From: Blastopirellula sediminis
Lineage (GTDB): Bacteria; Planctomycetota; Planctomycetia; Pirellulales; Pirellulaceae
Reading direction: 5' to 3'
DNA length: 64,000 nt
Assembly: GCF_020966755.1 (NCBI RefSeq)
Contig: NZ_JAJKFT010000010.1
Location: forward strand, 434,001 to 498,000
This document shows positions 16,959 through 26,036 of this stretch, in pieces. Position 1 is the stretch's first letter. The number at the start of each line of letters is the position of its first letter. The position numbers and the translations under genes were made by a program. A model generated the notes under the pieces. It was not told the origin of the DNA, ran no database searches, and worked only from the letters and a program-made list of their open reading frames with translations.

Positions 16959-17279
16959 ATGGCGTGGTTCATTCTGATCGTAGCGGGGCTGTTGGAAACG
17001 GGTTGGGCGATCGGGCTCAAATATACCGAAGGCTTTACGCGTCCCATCCCTAGCCTGCTAACTGGCGCGGCGATCGTGGTCAGCATGTATCTGTTGTCGG
17101 TCGCGGCCCGGACGCTTCCGATTGGCTCGGCCTACGTGATCTGGGTCGGAATCGGCGCCAGCGGAGCGGCGCTATTGGGCGTTTGGCTGCTGGGAGAAAC
17201 GATGTCGCCGGCCCGCGGATTCTTTCTGCTACTGTTGGTCGGGTCGATCATTGGGTTAAAATTGACTTCCGGTCATTAA
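16959..17279 (+). CDS. sugE: SMR-family guanidinium exporter (SugE/Gdx type)
   Basis: 106 residues, four membrane helices. [18 protein letters not shown] carries the essential membrane glutamate and the GLKYTEGF motif that marks the SugE/Gdx subgroup, not Emr[21 protein letters not shown] is the conserved third helix and the protein ends IGLKLTSGH. It works as an antiparallel dimer exchanging guanidinium for protons. The guanidine-III riboswitch immediately upstream supports the guanidinium role over a quaternary-ammonium one. The CPXCG gene follows after 23 nt. Confidence 0.95.
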   Translation: MAWFILIVAGLLETGWAIGLKYTEGFTRPIPSLLTGAAIVVSMYLLSVAARTLPIGSAYVIWVGIGASGAALLGVWLLGETMSPARGFFLLLLVGSIIGLKLTSGH

Positions 17280-17302
17280 CCCTCTCTAGGCGGAGAGCAT
17301 TC

Positions 17303-17500
17303 ATGCAAGAAGAAGCGACCTACGTCTGCGACGCATGCGGCGAAGAGATTGTGATTCCGATCGATCTATCGCAAGGGCACAGCCAAACCTACGTCGAAGA
17401 CTGTCCCGTCTGTTGTCGACCCAGCGTGATTCATATCGAGCTGGATGAAGATGGCGGAGTTCAGGTATGGGCCGAGCAAGAGCAGGACTATCACGACTAG
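17303..17500 (+). CDS. CPXCG-motif cysteine-rich small protein
   Basis: 65 residues from ATG 17303, preceded by GCGGAGAG. TYVCDACGEEIVIPIDLSQG, then DCPVCCRPSVIHIELDEDGG, matches the CPXCG family: two CxxC knuckles, likely one zinc, and an acidic tail (EQEQDYHD). Function is unknown. It is 23 nt after sugE and could be read on the same guanidine-controlled transcript. Confidence 0.85.
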   Translation: MQEEATYVCDACGEEIVIPIDLSQGHSQTYVEDCPVCCRPSVIHIELDEDGGVQVWAEQEQDYHD

Positions 17501-17580
17501 CGACGTCGCTTGCCTGCGTCTAATATCGAAGCGCCCAACGCGCGATCGCTCGCCCAGCCAACTATTGCCGGAGTCTTCTC

Positions 17581-18156
17581 ATGCATGCGCTACGTCCCCG
17601 GCTCTACTGGCTCGCGGGGATCGCCGTTTGTTGTCTGCTCGTGGGCTGCGGCGTGCAGTCCAACGTCAACGGCGACGTCCATTCGTACTCGCACGATCCG
17701 AAAGGAATCGCCGCCGCCATCATCGGCGGGATTGCGCTGACGGTCGGCGGCTGGTACGTCGCCCCTTACTCGCGGCAGCTTCGCTTTGCGATGATGCTCG
17801 CTGGAATCGTCATCGCACTGCTGATCGCGCCGGCGATCTTGTTTGAAAAAGGGACCGTCAGCAAAGACGCGTTTACCTACCAGGGAGGCTTCCTCGGAAC
17901 GTCAGGGGCAAGCGTGAAGCTGGACGACCTGAACGCGATCTCTATCGAGACGACGATCCATACCCGCAACGGTAAAGACTCCTACTCCGACGAGATCGTC
18001 TGCATCAACAACGACGGAACCGAAGCGAGTTTCTATTTCAACAACGCCGTCCAGCAAGCGGCATGCTTCGACTTTTTGCGAAACGCCAAAGCTCGCGGCA
18101 TCATCATCGACAAAAAGGGATGGGTCGCGCATCCGAAGAACGAACCTTGGCCGTAA
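17581..18156 (+). CDS. Lipoprotein/membrane protein, unknown; paralogue A of a tandem pair
   Basis: 191 residues. The leader ends in a lipobox (CCLLVGCGVQS). Two membrane helices follow (IAAAIIGGIALTVGGWYVA, FAMMLAGIVIALLIAPAILF), then a soluble domain of about 95 residues (GGFLGTSGASVKLDDLNAIS, EIVCINNDGTEASFYFNNAV). The next gene at 18311 has the same layout: lipobox, cysteines, GG..L.LTVGGWY-like helix, FEKGTVS/FESGKVD, FLGTSG/FLGLSKESVKFD. I do not recognise the family. Confidence 0.75.
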   Translation: MHALRPRLYWLAGIAVCCLLVGCGVQSNVNGDVHSYSHDPKGIAAAIIGGIALTVGGWYVAPYSRQLRFAMMLAGIVIALLIAPAILFEKGTVSKDAFTYQGGFLGTSGASVKLDDLNAISIETTIHTRNGKDSYSDEIVCINNDGTEASFYFNNAVQQAACFDFLRNAKARGIIIDKKGWVAHPKNEPWP

Positions 18157-18242
18157 CGGGCCTGCGTGAAGAATCGGCGACTCTCCAAGAATTTCCTGGA
18201 CTCCCCTGCAGAGGTAGATAAAATCATCCGCACAGGCGGATG

Positions 18243-18280
18243 CGCTGGGCGCCGTTTTGGCGTCCAGCGTTCTCTTTTCT
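18243..18280 (+). terminator. Hairpin terminator or attenuator between the tandem paralogues
   Basis: CGCTGGGCGCC (18243-18253), loop GTTTT, then GGCGTCCAGCG (18259-18269) form an 11-bp stem with one G-T, followed by the pyrimidine-rich TTCTCTTTTCTC. It lies 87 nt after paralogue A and 42 nt before paralogue B. Confidence 0.6.
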
Positions 18281-18310
18281 CTCCTCTTCTGATCCTTGGG
18301 AGAACGACTC

Positions 18311-18889
18311 ATGCTGGGATCTTCGCGACGACTTCTATTGGCGTTGGGTCTTTTGGCGATCGCGGTCTGCGTCGGCTGCAATGTGCATGTCAGCGACCGA
18401 GGGGAGACCTTCAGCTGCTGCAACAATCCGCTCGAATCGGTCGGGTTTTTCTTCGGCGGACTGGGACTGGCCGGGCTCGGCTGGTTGTCGACGTCGTTCT
18501 CTTCTCGACTTGGCTTCGTGATGATCATCCTGGGAGCGATGGGGGTGCTCTACATGGCGCCGGCTTCGTTTTTTGAAAGCGGCAAAGTCGACGCCGAGGG
18601 GTATCGTTCTACGTCCGGTTTCTTGGGGCTTTCTAAGGAGTCCGTGAAGTTCGACGAAATCGAATCGGTCCAACTGGTGACCGAAGAATCGCGCGGACGC
18701 CGCGGCCGGATCAACTACGACGACTACATCGTCTGCCGCCTGAAGGATGGCGCCGTGACGAAGTTCGACTACGACGCGAAGGTGCAGCACGCCGCCGGCA
18801 GCTTTTTCTTGAAGGCCTGCCAGAAAAAGGGAATCACCGTCACCGAGCAGCGCCCCGGCAATCGCCAAGACAACGACTGGCGGATTTAG
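18311..18889 (+). CDS. Lipoprotein/membrane protein, unknown; paralogue B of a tandem pair
   Basis: 192 residues from ATG 18311, with GGGAG 8 nt upstream (a TTG at 18296 is in frame but lacks a site). Lipobox LGLLAIAVCVGCNVHVS, two membrane helices (SVGFFFGGLGLAGLGWL, FVMIILGAMGVLYMAPASFF), then a soluble part with KESVKFDEIESVQLVTEE and DYIVCRLKDGAVTKFDYDAK. Same architecture as the gene at 17581, so a tandem duplication followed by strong divergence. Family not recognised. Confidence 0.75.
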   Translation: MLGSSRRLLLALGLLAIAVCVGCNVHVSDRGETFSCCNNPLESVGFFFGGLGLAGLGWLSTSFSSRLGFVMIILGAMGVLYMAPASFFESGKVDAEGYRSTSGFLGLSKESVKFDEIESVQLVTEESRGRRGRINYDDYIVCRLKDGAVTKFDYDAKVQHAAGSFFLKACQKKGITVTEQRPGNRQDNDWRI

Positions 18890-19035
18890 CCTGAATGTGG
18901 CGAAATCGGGGAACCCTTCGCCAAGCGGACCAGATTCTCCTAAAATAAAGTTACGCTGTGGACGAATAACCTTCTGCAGCGGCCGGCCGAGAGGATTCGC
19001 CGGCCTTCGCTCGTCTCCTCGTCTTGAGAAATCTG

Positions 19036-19542
19036 ATGACCGATCCGCAACGCGAGACCCAATACTCAGAGTCGTTGCCTCTGAAGCCGGTAGTCGACTA
19101 CGTGATGCTGACCCGCTGGCCGCAGGATGGAGACGAATGGATTCATCCCGAAGATCGCAGCCTGGCGGCCGGCATGATCCCCAGCGAACGGATCTTTCGC
19201 CGCGAACTGCAAGCGGACGGCTACTACGAACTGACCTACGGCCCGCGGAAGATTCGCGTTCGTCCGGTGATGTTTGAAGACGCGCCTCACCCGGTCTTCG
19301 AGATCGGCCAGTTCGTCAAACTGAAGATGGCGTTCGAGTCGGACCGGACCGAAGTGGGCCGCATCTACGCGATTCGCTACAGCCAATACCACGACGCGCC
19401 GCAGTATTATCTGATCCGCGGCGACCTGAAGAGCCGCACGCCGTACCTGGCCGACGCGCTGGAGTTGTTCACGCCGGAAGGGCGACTGCGCGAACATGAC
19501 GAGTACGAACAATGGAACCCGCCGCCGCAGCAAGGCGGTTAA
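19036..19542 (+). CDS. Conserved-looking hypothetical protein, unknown
   Basis: 168 residues from ATG 19036. Soluble, no leader. Motifs visible: VVDYVMLTRWPQDGDEWIHP EDRSLAAGMIPSERIFRR, GYYELTYGPRKIRVRPVMF, VGRIYAIRYSQYHDAPQYYL. The tail is proline/glutamine-rich (WNPPPQQGG). It codes well and has regular base use, so it is a real gene, but I cannot name the family. It stands alone between the tandem lipoproteins and the repeat downstream of pgi. Confidence 0.7.
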   Translation: MTDPQRETQYSESLPLKPVVDYVMLTRWPQDGDEWIHPEDRSLAAGMIPSERIFRRELQADGYYELTYGPRKIRVRPVMFEDAPHPVFEIGQFVKLKMAFESDRTEVGRIYAIRYSQYHDAPQYYLIRGDLKSRTPYLADALELFTPEGRLREHDEYEQWNPPPQQGG

Positions 19543-19584
19543 GATTCGGCGGTAGAAGCTGTCCTCTTAACCGTAGACTAGCTT

Positions 19585-19716
19585 GGCGCCATGCTCTTGC
19601 GGCGTCTTCGCCGGATGAGCATGTCTTAGAAGCCGTATCCCTTCAGCGCTGATTTGCTGCGGTCGGAAGACATGCTCTTCCCGCGAAGACGCGGTAAGAG
19701 CATGGCACCAGCGCCA
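19585..19716. repeat. 130-bp palindromic element of the ATGCTCTT family
   Basis: The left arm GGCGCCATGCTCTTGCGGCG TCTTCGCC...ATGTCTT is mirrored by the right arm AAGACATGCTCTTCCCGCGA AGACGCGGTAAGAGCATGGC. The centre is CAGCGCTG. It lies 14 bp past the pgi stop codon and shares its words with 6300-6371. Non-coding. Confidence 0.8.
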
Positions 19717-19730
19717 GTAGGTTACCAGCC

Positions 19731-21365
19731 TTACTTCCGCTTCAGCTGGCGATAACGGGTGATCAGCGCGTTGGTCGAGCTATCGTGCTCCAGCGGCGGT
19801 TCGTTCTTCGCGGTCAGTTCCGGCACAATGCGGTTCGCCAGCACTTTGCCCAGCTCGACGCCCCATTGATCGAACGAGTTGACCCGCCAGATCGTGCCGA
19901 GGGTAAAGACCTTGTGTTCGTACAGGGCGATCAGTTTGCCGAGCGCCGCCGGGGTCAGCTTGTCGATCAGGATCGTGTTGGTCGGACGATTGCCCGGGAA
20001 AGTGCGGTGCGAAATCTGGAACTCGGCCACCCCGTCCGCTTTCACTTCTTCGGCCGTCTTGCCGAACGCGAGCGCCTCAGGCTGGGCGAAGAAGTTGGCC
20101 ATCAGCTTGTCATGGTGATCGCCGAGCGGATTGAGCGATTGGCAGAAGCCGATGAAGTCGCACGGAATTAGCTTCGTCCCTTGGTGGATCAGCTGATAGT
20201 AGGCGTGCTGGCCGTTGGTGCCTGGCGTTCCCCAGACGATCGGTCCGGTCTGGTAATCGACCGGAGTGCCGTCGAGCGTTACCCGCTTGCCGTTGCTCTC
20301 CATGTCGAGCTGTTGCAGGTACATGCTGAACTTGCCGAGGTAATGATCGTACGGGAGAACCGCTTGGGTCTCGGCGCCAAAGAAGTTGTTGTACCAGAGA
20401 TTGATCAGGGCCATCAGAACCGGCAGGTTTTGAGCCAACGGCGCGGTTCGGAAGTGGGTATCCATCTCGTGGAAGCCGGCCAGCATTTCTTTGAACTGCT
20501 CGCCGCCGATCGCGATCATCAGCGAGAGCCCAATCGCCGAATCGAACGAATAACGTCCGCCGACCCAATCCCAGAACTCAAACATGTTCTCGGTATCGAT
20601 ACCGAACTTCGACACTTCCTTGGCGTTGGTCGAGAGGGCGACGAAATGCTTGGCGATCGCCGATTCGTCCTTCAGCGTCTCCAGACACCAGAGCCGAGCG
20701 GTGTGGGCGTTGGTCAGCGTTTCCTGCGTAGTGAAAGTCTTCGACGCGACAATGAAGAGGGTTTCTTCCGGGTCGAGGTCATGAATCGCCTCGGCCATGT
20801 CGGTGCCGTCGATGTTCGAGACGAACTTGAAAGTCAAATTGCGATCGCTGTAGTGCCGCAGCGCGTCGTACGCCATCGCCGGCCCCAGGTCGGAACCGCC
20901 GATCCCGACGTTGACGATGTTCTTGATCGGCTTGCCGGTAAAGCCGAGCCAATCGCCGCCGCGGATCTTGGCGGCGAAGGCCGACATTTTGTCGAGCACG
21001 TCGTGGACGGCCGGGACGACGTTCTCGCCATCGACGTTAATCACCGAGCCTTCCGGAGCCCGCAGCGCGGTGTGCAAAACGGCGCGATCTTCGGTGACGT
21101 TGATCTTCTCGCCGCTGAACATCGCTCCGATCCGCTCTTTCAGCCCGGAGGCCTCGGCCAGCTCGATCAGCAGCGAGATCGTTTCGGCGGTCAGACGGTT
21201 CTTCGAGTAGTCGAGATAGAGCCCCACGGCGTCGAGCGACAACTTCGTCCCGCGGTCCGCTTCGGTGGCGAACAGTTCGCGGAGGTGGACGTCGGCGATT
21301 TTGTCATAGTGGGACTGGAGAGCCTTCCAAGCGGCGGTTTGGGTCAGCGAAGGTTGGGCCGTCAT
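19731..21365 (-). CDS. pgi: Glucose-6-phosphate isomerase
   Basis: 544 residues (usual length), interconverting glucose-6-phosphate and fructose-6-phosphate in glycolysis and gluconeogenesis. [20 protein letters not shown] is the phosphate-binding signature and [20 protein letters not shown] the C-terminal signature. The PGI motif [19 protein letters not shown] includes the catalytic histidine. Monocistronic; no operon partner. The palindromic repeat lies just past its 3' end and may act in transcript ending. Confidence 0.97.
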   Translation of the reverse strand: MTAQPSLTQTAAWKALQSHYDKIADVHLRELFATEADRGTKLSLDAVGLYLDYSKNRLTAETISLLIELAEASGLKERIGAMFSGEKINVTEDRAVLHTALRAPEGSVINVDGENVVPAVHDVLDKMSAFAAKIRGGDWLGFTGKPIKNIVNVGIGGSDLGPAMAYDALRHYSDRNLTFKFVSNIDGTDMAEAIHDLDPEETLFIVASKTFTTQETLTNAHTARLWCLETLKDESAIAKHFVALSTNAKEVSKFGIDTENMFEFWDWVGGRYSFDSAIGLSLMIAIGGEQFKEMLAGFHEMDTHFRTAPLAQNLPVLMALINLWYNNFFGAETQAVLPYDHYLGKFSMYLQQLDMESNGKRVTLDGTPVDYQTGPIVWGTPGTNGQHAYYQLIHQGTKLIPCDFIGFCQSLNPLGDHHDKLMANFFAQPEALAFGKTAEEVKADGVAEFQISHRTFPGNRPTNTILIDKLTPAALGKLIALYEHKVFTLGTIWRVNSFDQWGVELGKVLANRIVPELTAKNEPPLEHDSSTNALITRYRQLKRK

Positions 21366-21554
21366 GGTACGAATCTCCCGAAGGTGCGTGCGAGCTCGAT
21401 GTTTACGTCATTCGCCAGCCGGGGCACGTTACGCCCCGCCGCCGACATTTCCCTAGTTTAGCGATCCCCCCGCATGCGTCGAAGCGGGCAAGCGGAAAAA
21501 GAAACTCGCTTGGGGGATGCCCACCAGGCCGAAATCCTGACTCACTTCCCCTCG

Positions 21555-21572
21555 TGATATTTCGATGTATCA
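21555..21572. promoter_or_regulatory. Near-palindrome, possible operator before the amidohydrolase pair
   Basis: TGATATTTCGATGTATCA has 9-bp arms that match at 7 positions. It stands 76 bp upstream of the first amidohydrolase start, where an operator is likely. No regulator is identified. Confidence 0.3.
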
Positions 21573-21648
21573 TAGGGAAAAATGGGCACTGGCCTCTGAA
21601 AGGCGGTTTCTTTTCCGGAACCGATCCCCCAATCTTCACGAGATCGTC

Positions 21649-22545
21649 ATGACCGCCGTTTCTGCAAAAGTCCCGCGTCGCGACTTTCTGACCCTATCGG
21701 CGGCCAGCATGTCCGCCGGAGGGTTATTGGCCAACTCGGCGCCGGTCCAAGCGGATCCCCCTTCGCCGACCGCTCCGTGGATTGACGTCAACGTTTACGT
21801 TTCGCGTTGGCCCTTTCGCCGACTGCGATACGACACGCCGGGCGAGCTGACTTCGCTGCTCCGTCGCCACGGAATCACGCAGGCCTGGACCGGCAGTTTC
21901 GACGGCGTCTTCCATAAAGACATCGGTGCGGTCAATCGGCGGCTGGTCGAAACGTGCGGCAAACAGGGGGACGGACTGCTGGCTCCGTTCGGCTCCATCA
22001 ACCCGCTCCTTCCCGAGTGGCAAGATGAGCTGCGTCTCTGCGCCGAGCAGTACAAAATGCCGGGGATTCGGCTCCACCCGGGTTATCACGGCTACGATCT
22101 GAAGACCCCAGCATTTGCCGAATTGCTGAAGCAGGCCGCCGAGCGAAACCTGATTGTTCAGCTCTGCGGATGGCTGGAAGATCCGCGGACGCAGCCGGCT
22201 TTGATGCGCGTGCCGACGGTTGATCTGACGCCGTTGACCGAGCTGGCCGCGGCGAATCCTGATGCGAAAATCGTACTGATCAACGGCGTTAACCTGGTCG
22301 GCGGCAAGGCTCAAGCCGAACTGCTCTCGCTTCCCAACGTCTCTAGCGACATCGCCCAGCTGGAAACGAGCGAAGGGATCACGAAGCTGATGAAAGTGAT
22401 GCCGGCCGAGCGGATCTTGTTCGGCTCTTACTCGCCGATGTTCTACTTCGAGGCGGCGCGGCTCAAGTTGCTGGAGTCGGTCCTGACCGCCGAGCAAGAG
22501 ACCGCGATTCGTTCCGCTTCCGCCCAAACGCTGCTTCCCGCCTAG
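21649..22545 (+). CDS. Amidohydrolase-fold protein with Tat-type leader and altered metal site
   Basis: 298 residues from ATG 21649 (MTAVSAKVPRRDFLTLSAAS), with a leader of Tat type (PRRDFL). The body is a TIM-barrel amidohydrolase-2 domain: WIDVNVYVSRWPFRRL, GIRLHPGYHGYDL, ERILFGSYSPMFYFEAARLK. The HxH of strand 1 is replaced by VNVY and the usual GSD near the end by GSY, so the classical metal site is incomplete. Either a different substrate class or a non-hydrolytic role. The next gene (14 nt on) encodes a cytoplasmic relative with an intact site. Confidence 0.85.
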   Translation: MTAVSAKVPRRDFLTLSAASMSAGGLLANSAPVQADPPSPTAPWIDVNVYVSRWPFRRLRYDTPGELTSLLRRHGITQAWTGSFDGVFHKDIGAVNRRLVETCGKQGDGLLAPFGSINPLLPEWQDELRLCAEQYKMPGIRLHPGYHGYDLKTPAFAELLKQAAERNLIVQLCGWLEDPRTQPALMRVPTVDLTPLTELAAANPDAKIVLINGVNLVGGKAQAELLSLPNVSSDIAQLETSEGITKLMKVMPAERILFGSYSPMFYFEAARLKLLESVLTAEQETAIRSASAQTLLPA

Positions 22546-22559
22546 GCTTTGAGAACGTC

Positions 22560-23336
22560 ATGAAAATCTGGGACATGCATTGCCATCTGCCCTCGCCGCA
22601 ACTTTCGGGCGAAAGCTTGATGGAGCAAGCGGAACAGCTGCTGGCAATCGCGGGGCGAGTTGGGATCAGCAAGCTCTGCTTGTTTTTGGAAGTGGGCAAA
22701 ACGCTTGGCCCATTTAGCGACGACGAGATCGTCCGCGTGCTCGAACGTTACTACGATCGGCTCTACGGGTTCGTCTGGTGCGATTTGCAGAAGACGACCG
22801 AGAGCGTCGACCTGCTGCAAAAGTGGGTTGGCGACGGACCGATGGTCGGCCTGAAGCTGGGAGGCTACAGCGGCGTTTGCAGCAAATCAGAATACGCGCC
22901 GGTTTTTGAAAAGGCGATCGATCTGAAAGCGGTGATCTTTCAGCACACCTGGCTGAAGGTGACCGGCAACTTGCCGAACGAATCGACGCCGCAGGATGTC
23001 GTCACGCTAGCCAATCGCTATCCCGACTATCCGTTCATCTGCGGCCACTCTGGCGGCGATTGGGAGTTGGGGATTCGGACCGTCGCCGAGGCGCCGAACG
23101 TCTCGATCGGCATCGGCGGTTTTTATCCGACCTCGGGCGTCGTGGAGATGGGGGTGCGCCAGTTGGGCGCCGATCGGGTCGTCTTTGGGAGCGACGCGCC
23201 AGGGCGAAGTTTCTCATCGCAATTGGGGAAAGTCCTCGGCGCCGATCTCCCCGACGAGGCGAAGCAGAAGATCCTGTACGACAACTTCGCCCGGCTGATG
23301 GACCCTATTTCCCGTGCGAAGGGCTGGACCAGTTAG
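22560..23336 (+). CDS. Amidohydrolase-2 family metal-dependent hydrolase
   Basis: 258 residues, no leader. MKIWDMHCHLPSPQLSGESL carries the HxH metal pair, FICGHSGGDWELG a further histidine, and RVVFGSDAPGRSFSSQLGKV the catalytic aspartate. Complete TIM-barrel hydrolase of the amidohydrolase-2 (ACMSD-like) group; the substrate is unknown. Co-transcribed with the upstream exported relative (14-nt gap). The two genes are likely to act on related compounds on either side of the membrane. Confidence 0.88.
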   Translation: MKIWDMHCHLPSPQLSGESLMEQAEQLLAIAGRVGISKLCLFLEVGKTLGPFSDDEIVRVLERYYDRLYGFVWCDLQKTTESVDLLQKWVGDGPMVGLKLGGYSGVCSKSEYAPVFEKAIDLKAVIFQHTWLKVTGNLPNESTPQDVVTLANRYPDYPFICGHSGGDWELGIRTVAEAPNVSIGIGGFYPTSGVVEMGVRQLGADRVVFGSDAPGRSFSSQLGKVLGADLPDEAKQKILYDNFARLMDPISRAKGWTS

Positions 23337-23558
23337 TGCGCGAAATTACAGCCTTGTCGTGGCCATTTTTCTCTGGTGGCGTTCAGATCGGGTGAAACTC
23401 CCGAATTCTCGGTAGATCAGGACGCAAAATAACTCGCTTTCGCCGATATTCTTGGTAAGATCACCGGTTAGCGTCCCCTACACCCACAGACGCTGCCTCC
23501 CGCCCCGCCGATTTGCTGCAACCCCAGCCAAACACCTACCTTACGGCACACCCACGCC

Positions 23559-26003
23559 ATGGCGCGATTGATCCACATCGCAACCGAAATGCGCACGTTC
23601 AAAACCTGGACGGCTTCCTCCGCGCTATCGCTGTTCGTTCTGTCGACGCTAGCAACTGTGGCTGCCGCCGCGACGCCTGCTCCGCCGAAGACGCCGGAAG
23701 AGATCAAGCAGTTTGTAAAGACGAACTGTTACGACTGCCATCAAGGCGCCGCTTCGGAAGGTGGGCTCGACTTCGAGCAGCTTTCGTTCGATCTGCAAGA
23801 CCATGCCGTTCAAGATCGCTGGGTCCGAATCTTTGATCGGGTCGAATCGGACGAAATGCCGCCGACCGAATATGGCGAGACCGACGGCGACCAAAAAGAA
23901 AAGTTCCTGGCCGCGACGCGACTTCATCTTCGCCGCATGCAGATCGAACAGCAGGAGAAGCTGGGCCGCGTTCAAGCCCGCCGACTGACTCGCCTGCAAG
24001 TCGAACGTTCGCTGCAAGACTTGCTCGGAATCGACATTCCGCTGACCGATTATCTGCCGGAAGAATCGCGTTCGTTCGGCTTCACGACGGTCGCCGACGG
24101 CCAGTCGATGTCGCACTTTCAGCTCGACGCCCATCTGAGGACGGTCGACACGGCGCTGGACGAAGCGCTACGTCGGGCGTTGTCGGCGGAAGACGTCTAT
24201 GAGCGCGACTTCGACGCCCAAGGCGTGTCCCGCACCAATCCCAAACGTCGCTGCCGCGAACCGGAGATGCGCGAAGGGAAAGCGGTGATCTGGTCGTCCG
24301 GCTTGATCTACTACGGCCGCATCCCGGCGACGACGGCGAACCACGACGGCTGGTACCACTTTGAAGTGACCGTCTCCGGCTTGAAGCTGCCGAAGACCGG
24401 CGGCGTCTGGTCGACCGTCCGCACCGGCCTGTGCGTTTCGACCGCTCCGCTATTGCAAGACGTTACCACGTTCGAGGCGATGGAAGAGCCGAAAACGATC
24501 GCGTTTGACGCCTGGTTGCCGAAGGGGCACATGCTCGAAATTCGTCCCGGCGACGACTCGCTGAAGAAGGGACGGTTTGAGGGTGGCCAGGTCGGCGTCG
24601 GAGAAGGTGAGCCGCAAGGTCTCGCCGGGATCGCGTTCGACCGGATTACGATGAAGCGGATCCATCAGAACGGCGACGACGCTCACGTCCGTCAGCTGCT
24701 GTTCGGCGATCTGTCGGTCGTTCCTCACAAAGACAAGCGGCAGCCGTACCAAGTCGTCACCAAGTCGCCGCGGGAAGATGCGGCTCGCTTGATGCGGGCC
24801 TTCGCCAATCGTACGTTCCGTCGTCCGACGACCTCCGACGAAATCGCGCCGTACGTCGCAGGCGTACAAGCTGCGATCGATGGCGGCGACGACTTCGTCG
24901 CTTCGCTGCGGATGGGTTACCGGGCGCTCCTTTGCTCGCCGCGGTTCCTGTACTTCTCGGAAGTTCCCGGTCCGCTTGACGATCATGCGATCGCCACGCG
25001 GCTCAGCTACTTGCTGACCAACAGCACGCCTGACGAACAACTGCGTCAGTTGGCCGACGCCGGTAAGCTACACAACAAACAGACGCTGCAAACCGAAGCG
25101 GCTCGTCTGCTGAGCGGCGACGAGGGACGTCAGTTCATTCACGATTTCGCCGGCGAATGGCTCGATCTCGATCAGATCAACTTCACCACCCCCGATCGTA
25201 AACTGTACCCGGCGTTCGACACGGTCGTGCAGCAGTCAATGCTGTACGAAACGGAGACCTTCCTGGAAACGATGCTCAACGAGAATCTGAGCGTCGACAA
25301 GCTGGTCGACGCCGATTTCACGTACCTCAACAGTCGGCTCGCTCGCTTCTACAAGATCGACGGCATTGAGGGCGATGAACTGCGTCGTGTGACGCTCGCC
25401 CCCGAAACGCATCGCGGGGGGCTCATCACCCAAGGCGCCATTTTGAAAGTGACCGCCAACGGCTCGAACACTTCGCCGGTGCTGCGGGGCGTTTGGATGA
25501 TGGAGAAGATCCTGGGCGAAGCGGTTCCTCCGCCGCCGACCAATGTGCCGGCCGTTGAGCCGGACATTCGCGGCGCGACGACCATTCGCGAACAATTGGC
25601 GAAGCATCGTTCGCAAGGGGACTGCGCCAGTTGTCATGCGAAGATCGATCCGCCGGGCTTCGCGCTCGAAAACTTCGACCCCGCGGGCCAGTGGCGGAGC
25701 AATTACATCTCGATAGCCGGGACCAAGAAGAAGGTGGGCCCGGTGATCGACGCCGGCTACCAAATGGCGGACGGCACTGAGTTCAAAGACGTGGAAGGGT
25801 TCCAAGCGTTGACCGTCAGCAAGCCGCGGAAGTTGGCCGCGTGCGTCGCTGAGAAACTGCTCGTCTATGGAACCGGCGCTCCGATCGCGTTTGTCGATCG
25901 GGACGCAGTCGAAGCGATCGTCGACGAGTCGGCGGCCGAAAATTACGGACTTCGTTCGATCGTGCAAGCGGTCGTCGCCAGCCCGGTCTTCCTCTGCAAA
26001 TAA
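23559..26003 (+). CDS. Planctomycete cytochrome: DUF1587-DUF1592-DUF1588-DUF1585 protein
   Basis: 814 residues (an ATG at 23589 is an alternative start). Signal-like N-terminus, a haem site CYDCH at 57-61, DUF1587 (about 140-205: LTRLQVERSLQDLLGIDI), a carbohydrate-binding-like insert (about 235-370), DUF1592 (about 400-530: FANRTFRRPTTSDEIAPYVA), DUF1588 (about 600-690: HRGGLITQGAILKVTANGSN, then DCASCHAKIDPPGFALENFD) and DUF1585 at the end. Exported; electron transfer coupled to an unknown oxidation. The DUF1552 gene starts 33 nt later, the standard pair. Confidence 0.93.
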   Translation: MARLIHIATEMRTFKTWTASSALSLFVLSTLATVAAAATPAPPKTPEEIKQFVKTNCYDCHQGAASEGGLDFEQLSFDLQDHAVQDRWVRIFDRVESDEMPPTEYGETDGDQKEKFLAATRLHLRRMQIEQQEKLGRVQARRLTRLQVERSLQDLLGIDIPLTDYLPEESRSFGFTTVADGQSMSHFQLDAHLRTVDTALDEALRRALSAEDVYERDFDAQGVSRTNPKRRCREPEMREGKAVIWSSGLIYYGRIPATTANHDGWYHFEVTVSGLKLPKTGGVWSTVRTGLCVSTAPLLQDVTTFEAMEEPKTIAFDAWLPKGHMLEIRPGDDSLKKGRFEGGQVGVGEGEPQGLAGIAFDRITMKRIHQNGDDAHVRQLLFGDLSVVPHKDKRQPYQVVTKSPREDAARLMRAFANRTFRRPTTSDEIAPYVAGVQAAIDGGDDFVASLRMGYRALLCSPRFLYFSEVPGPLDDHAIATRLSYLLTNSTPDEQLRQLADAGKLHNKQTLQTEAARLLSGDEGRQFIHDFAGEWLDLDQINFTTPDRKLYPAFDTVVQQSMLYETETFLETMLNENLSVDKLVDADFTYLNSRLARFYKIDGIEGDELRRVTLAPETHRGGLITQGAILKVTANGSNTSPVLRGVWMMEKILGEAVPPPPTNVPAVEPDIRGATTIREQLAKHRSQGDCASCHAKIDPPGFALENFDPAGQWRSNYISIAGTKKKVGPVIDAGYQMADGTEFKDVEGFQALTVSKPRKLAACVAEKLLVYGTGAPIAFVDRDAVEAIVDESAAENYGLRSIVQAVVASPVFLCK

Positions 26004-26036
26004 CGTTTTCACTTCAGATACGAAAGACGGTGACCT

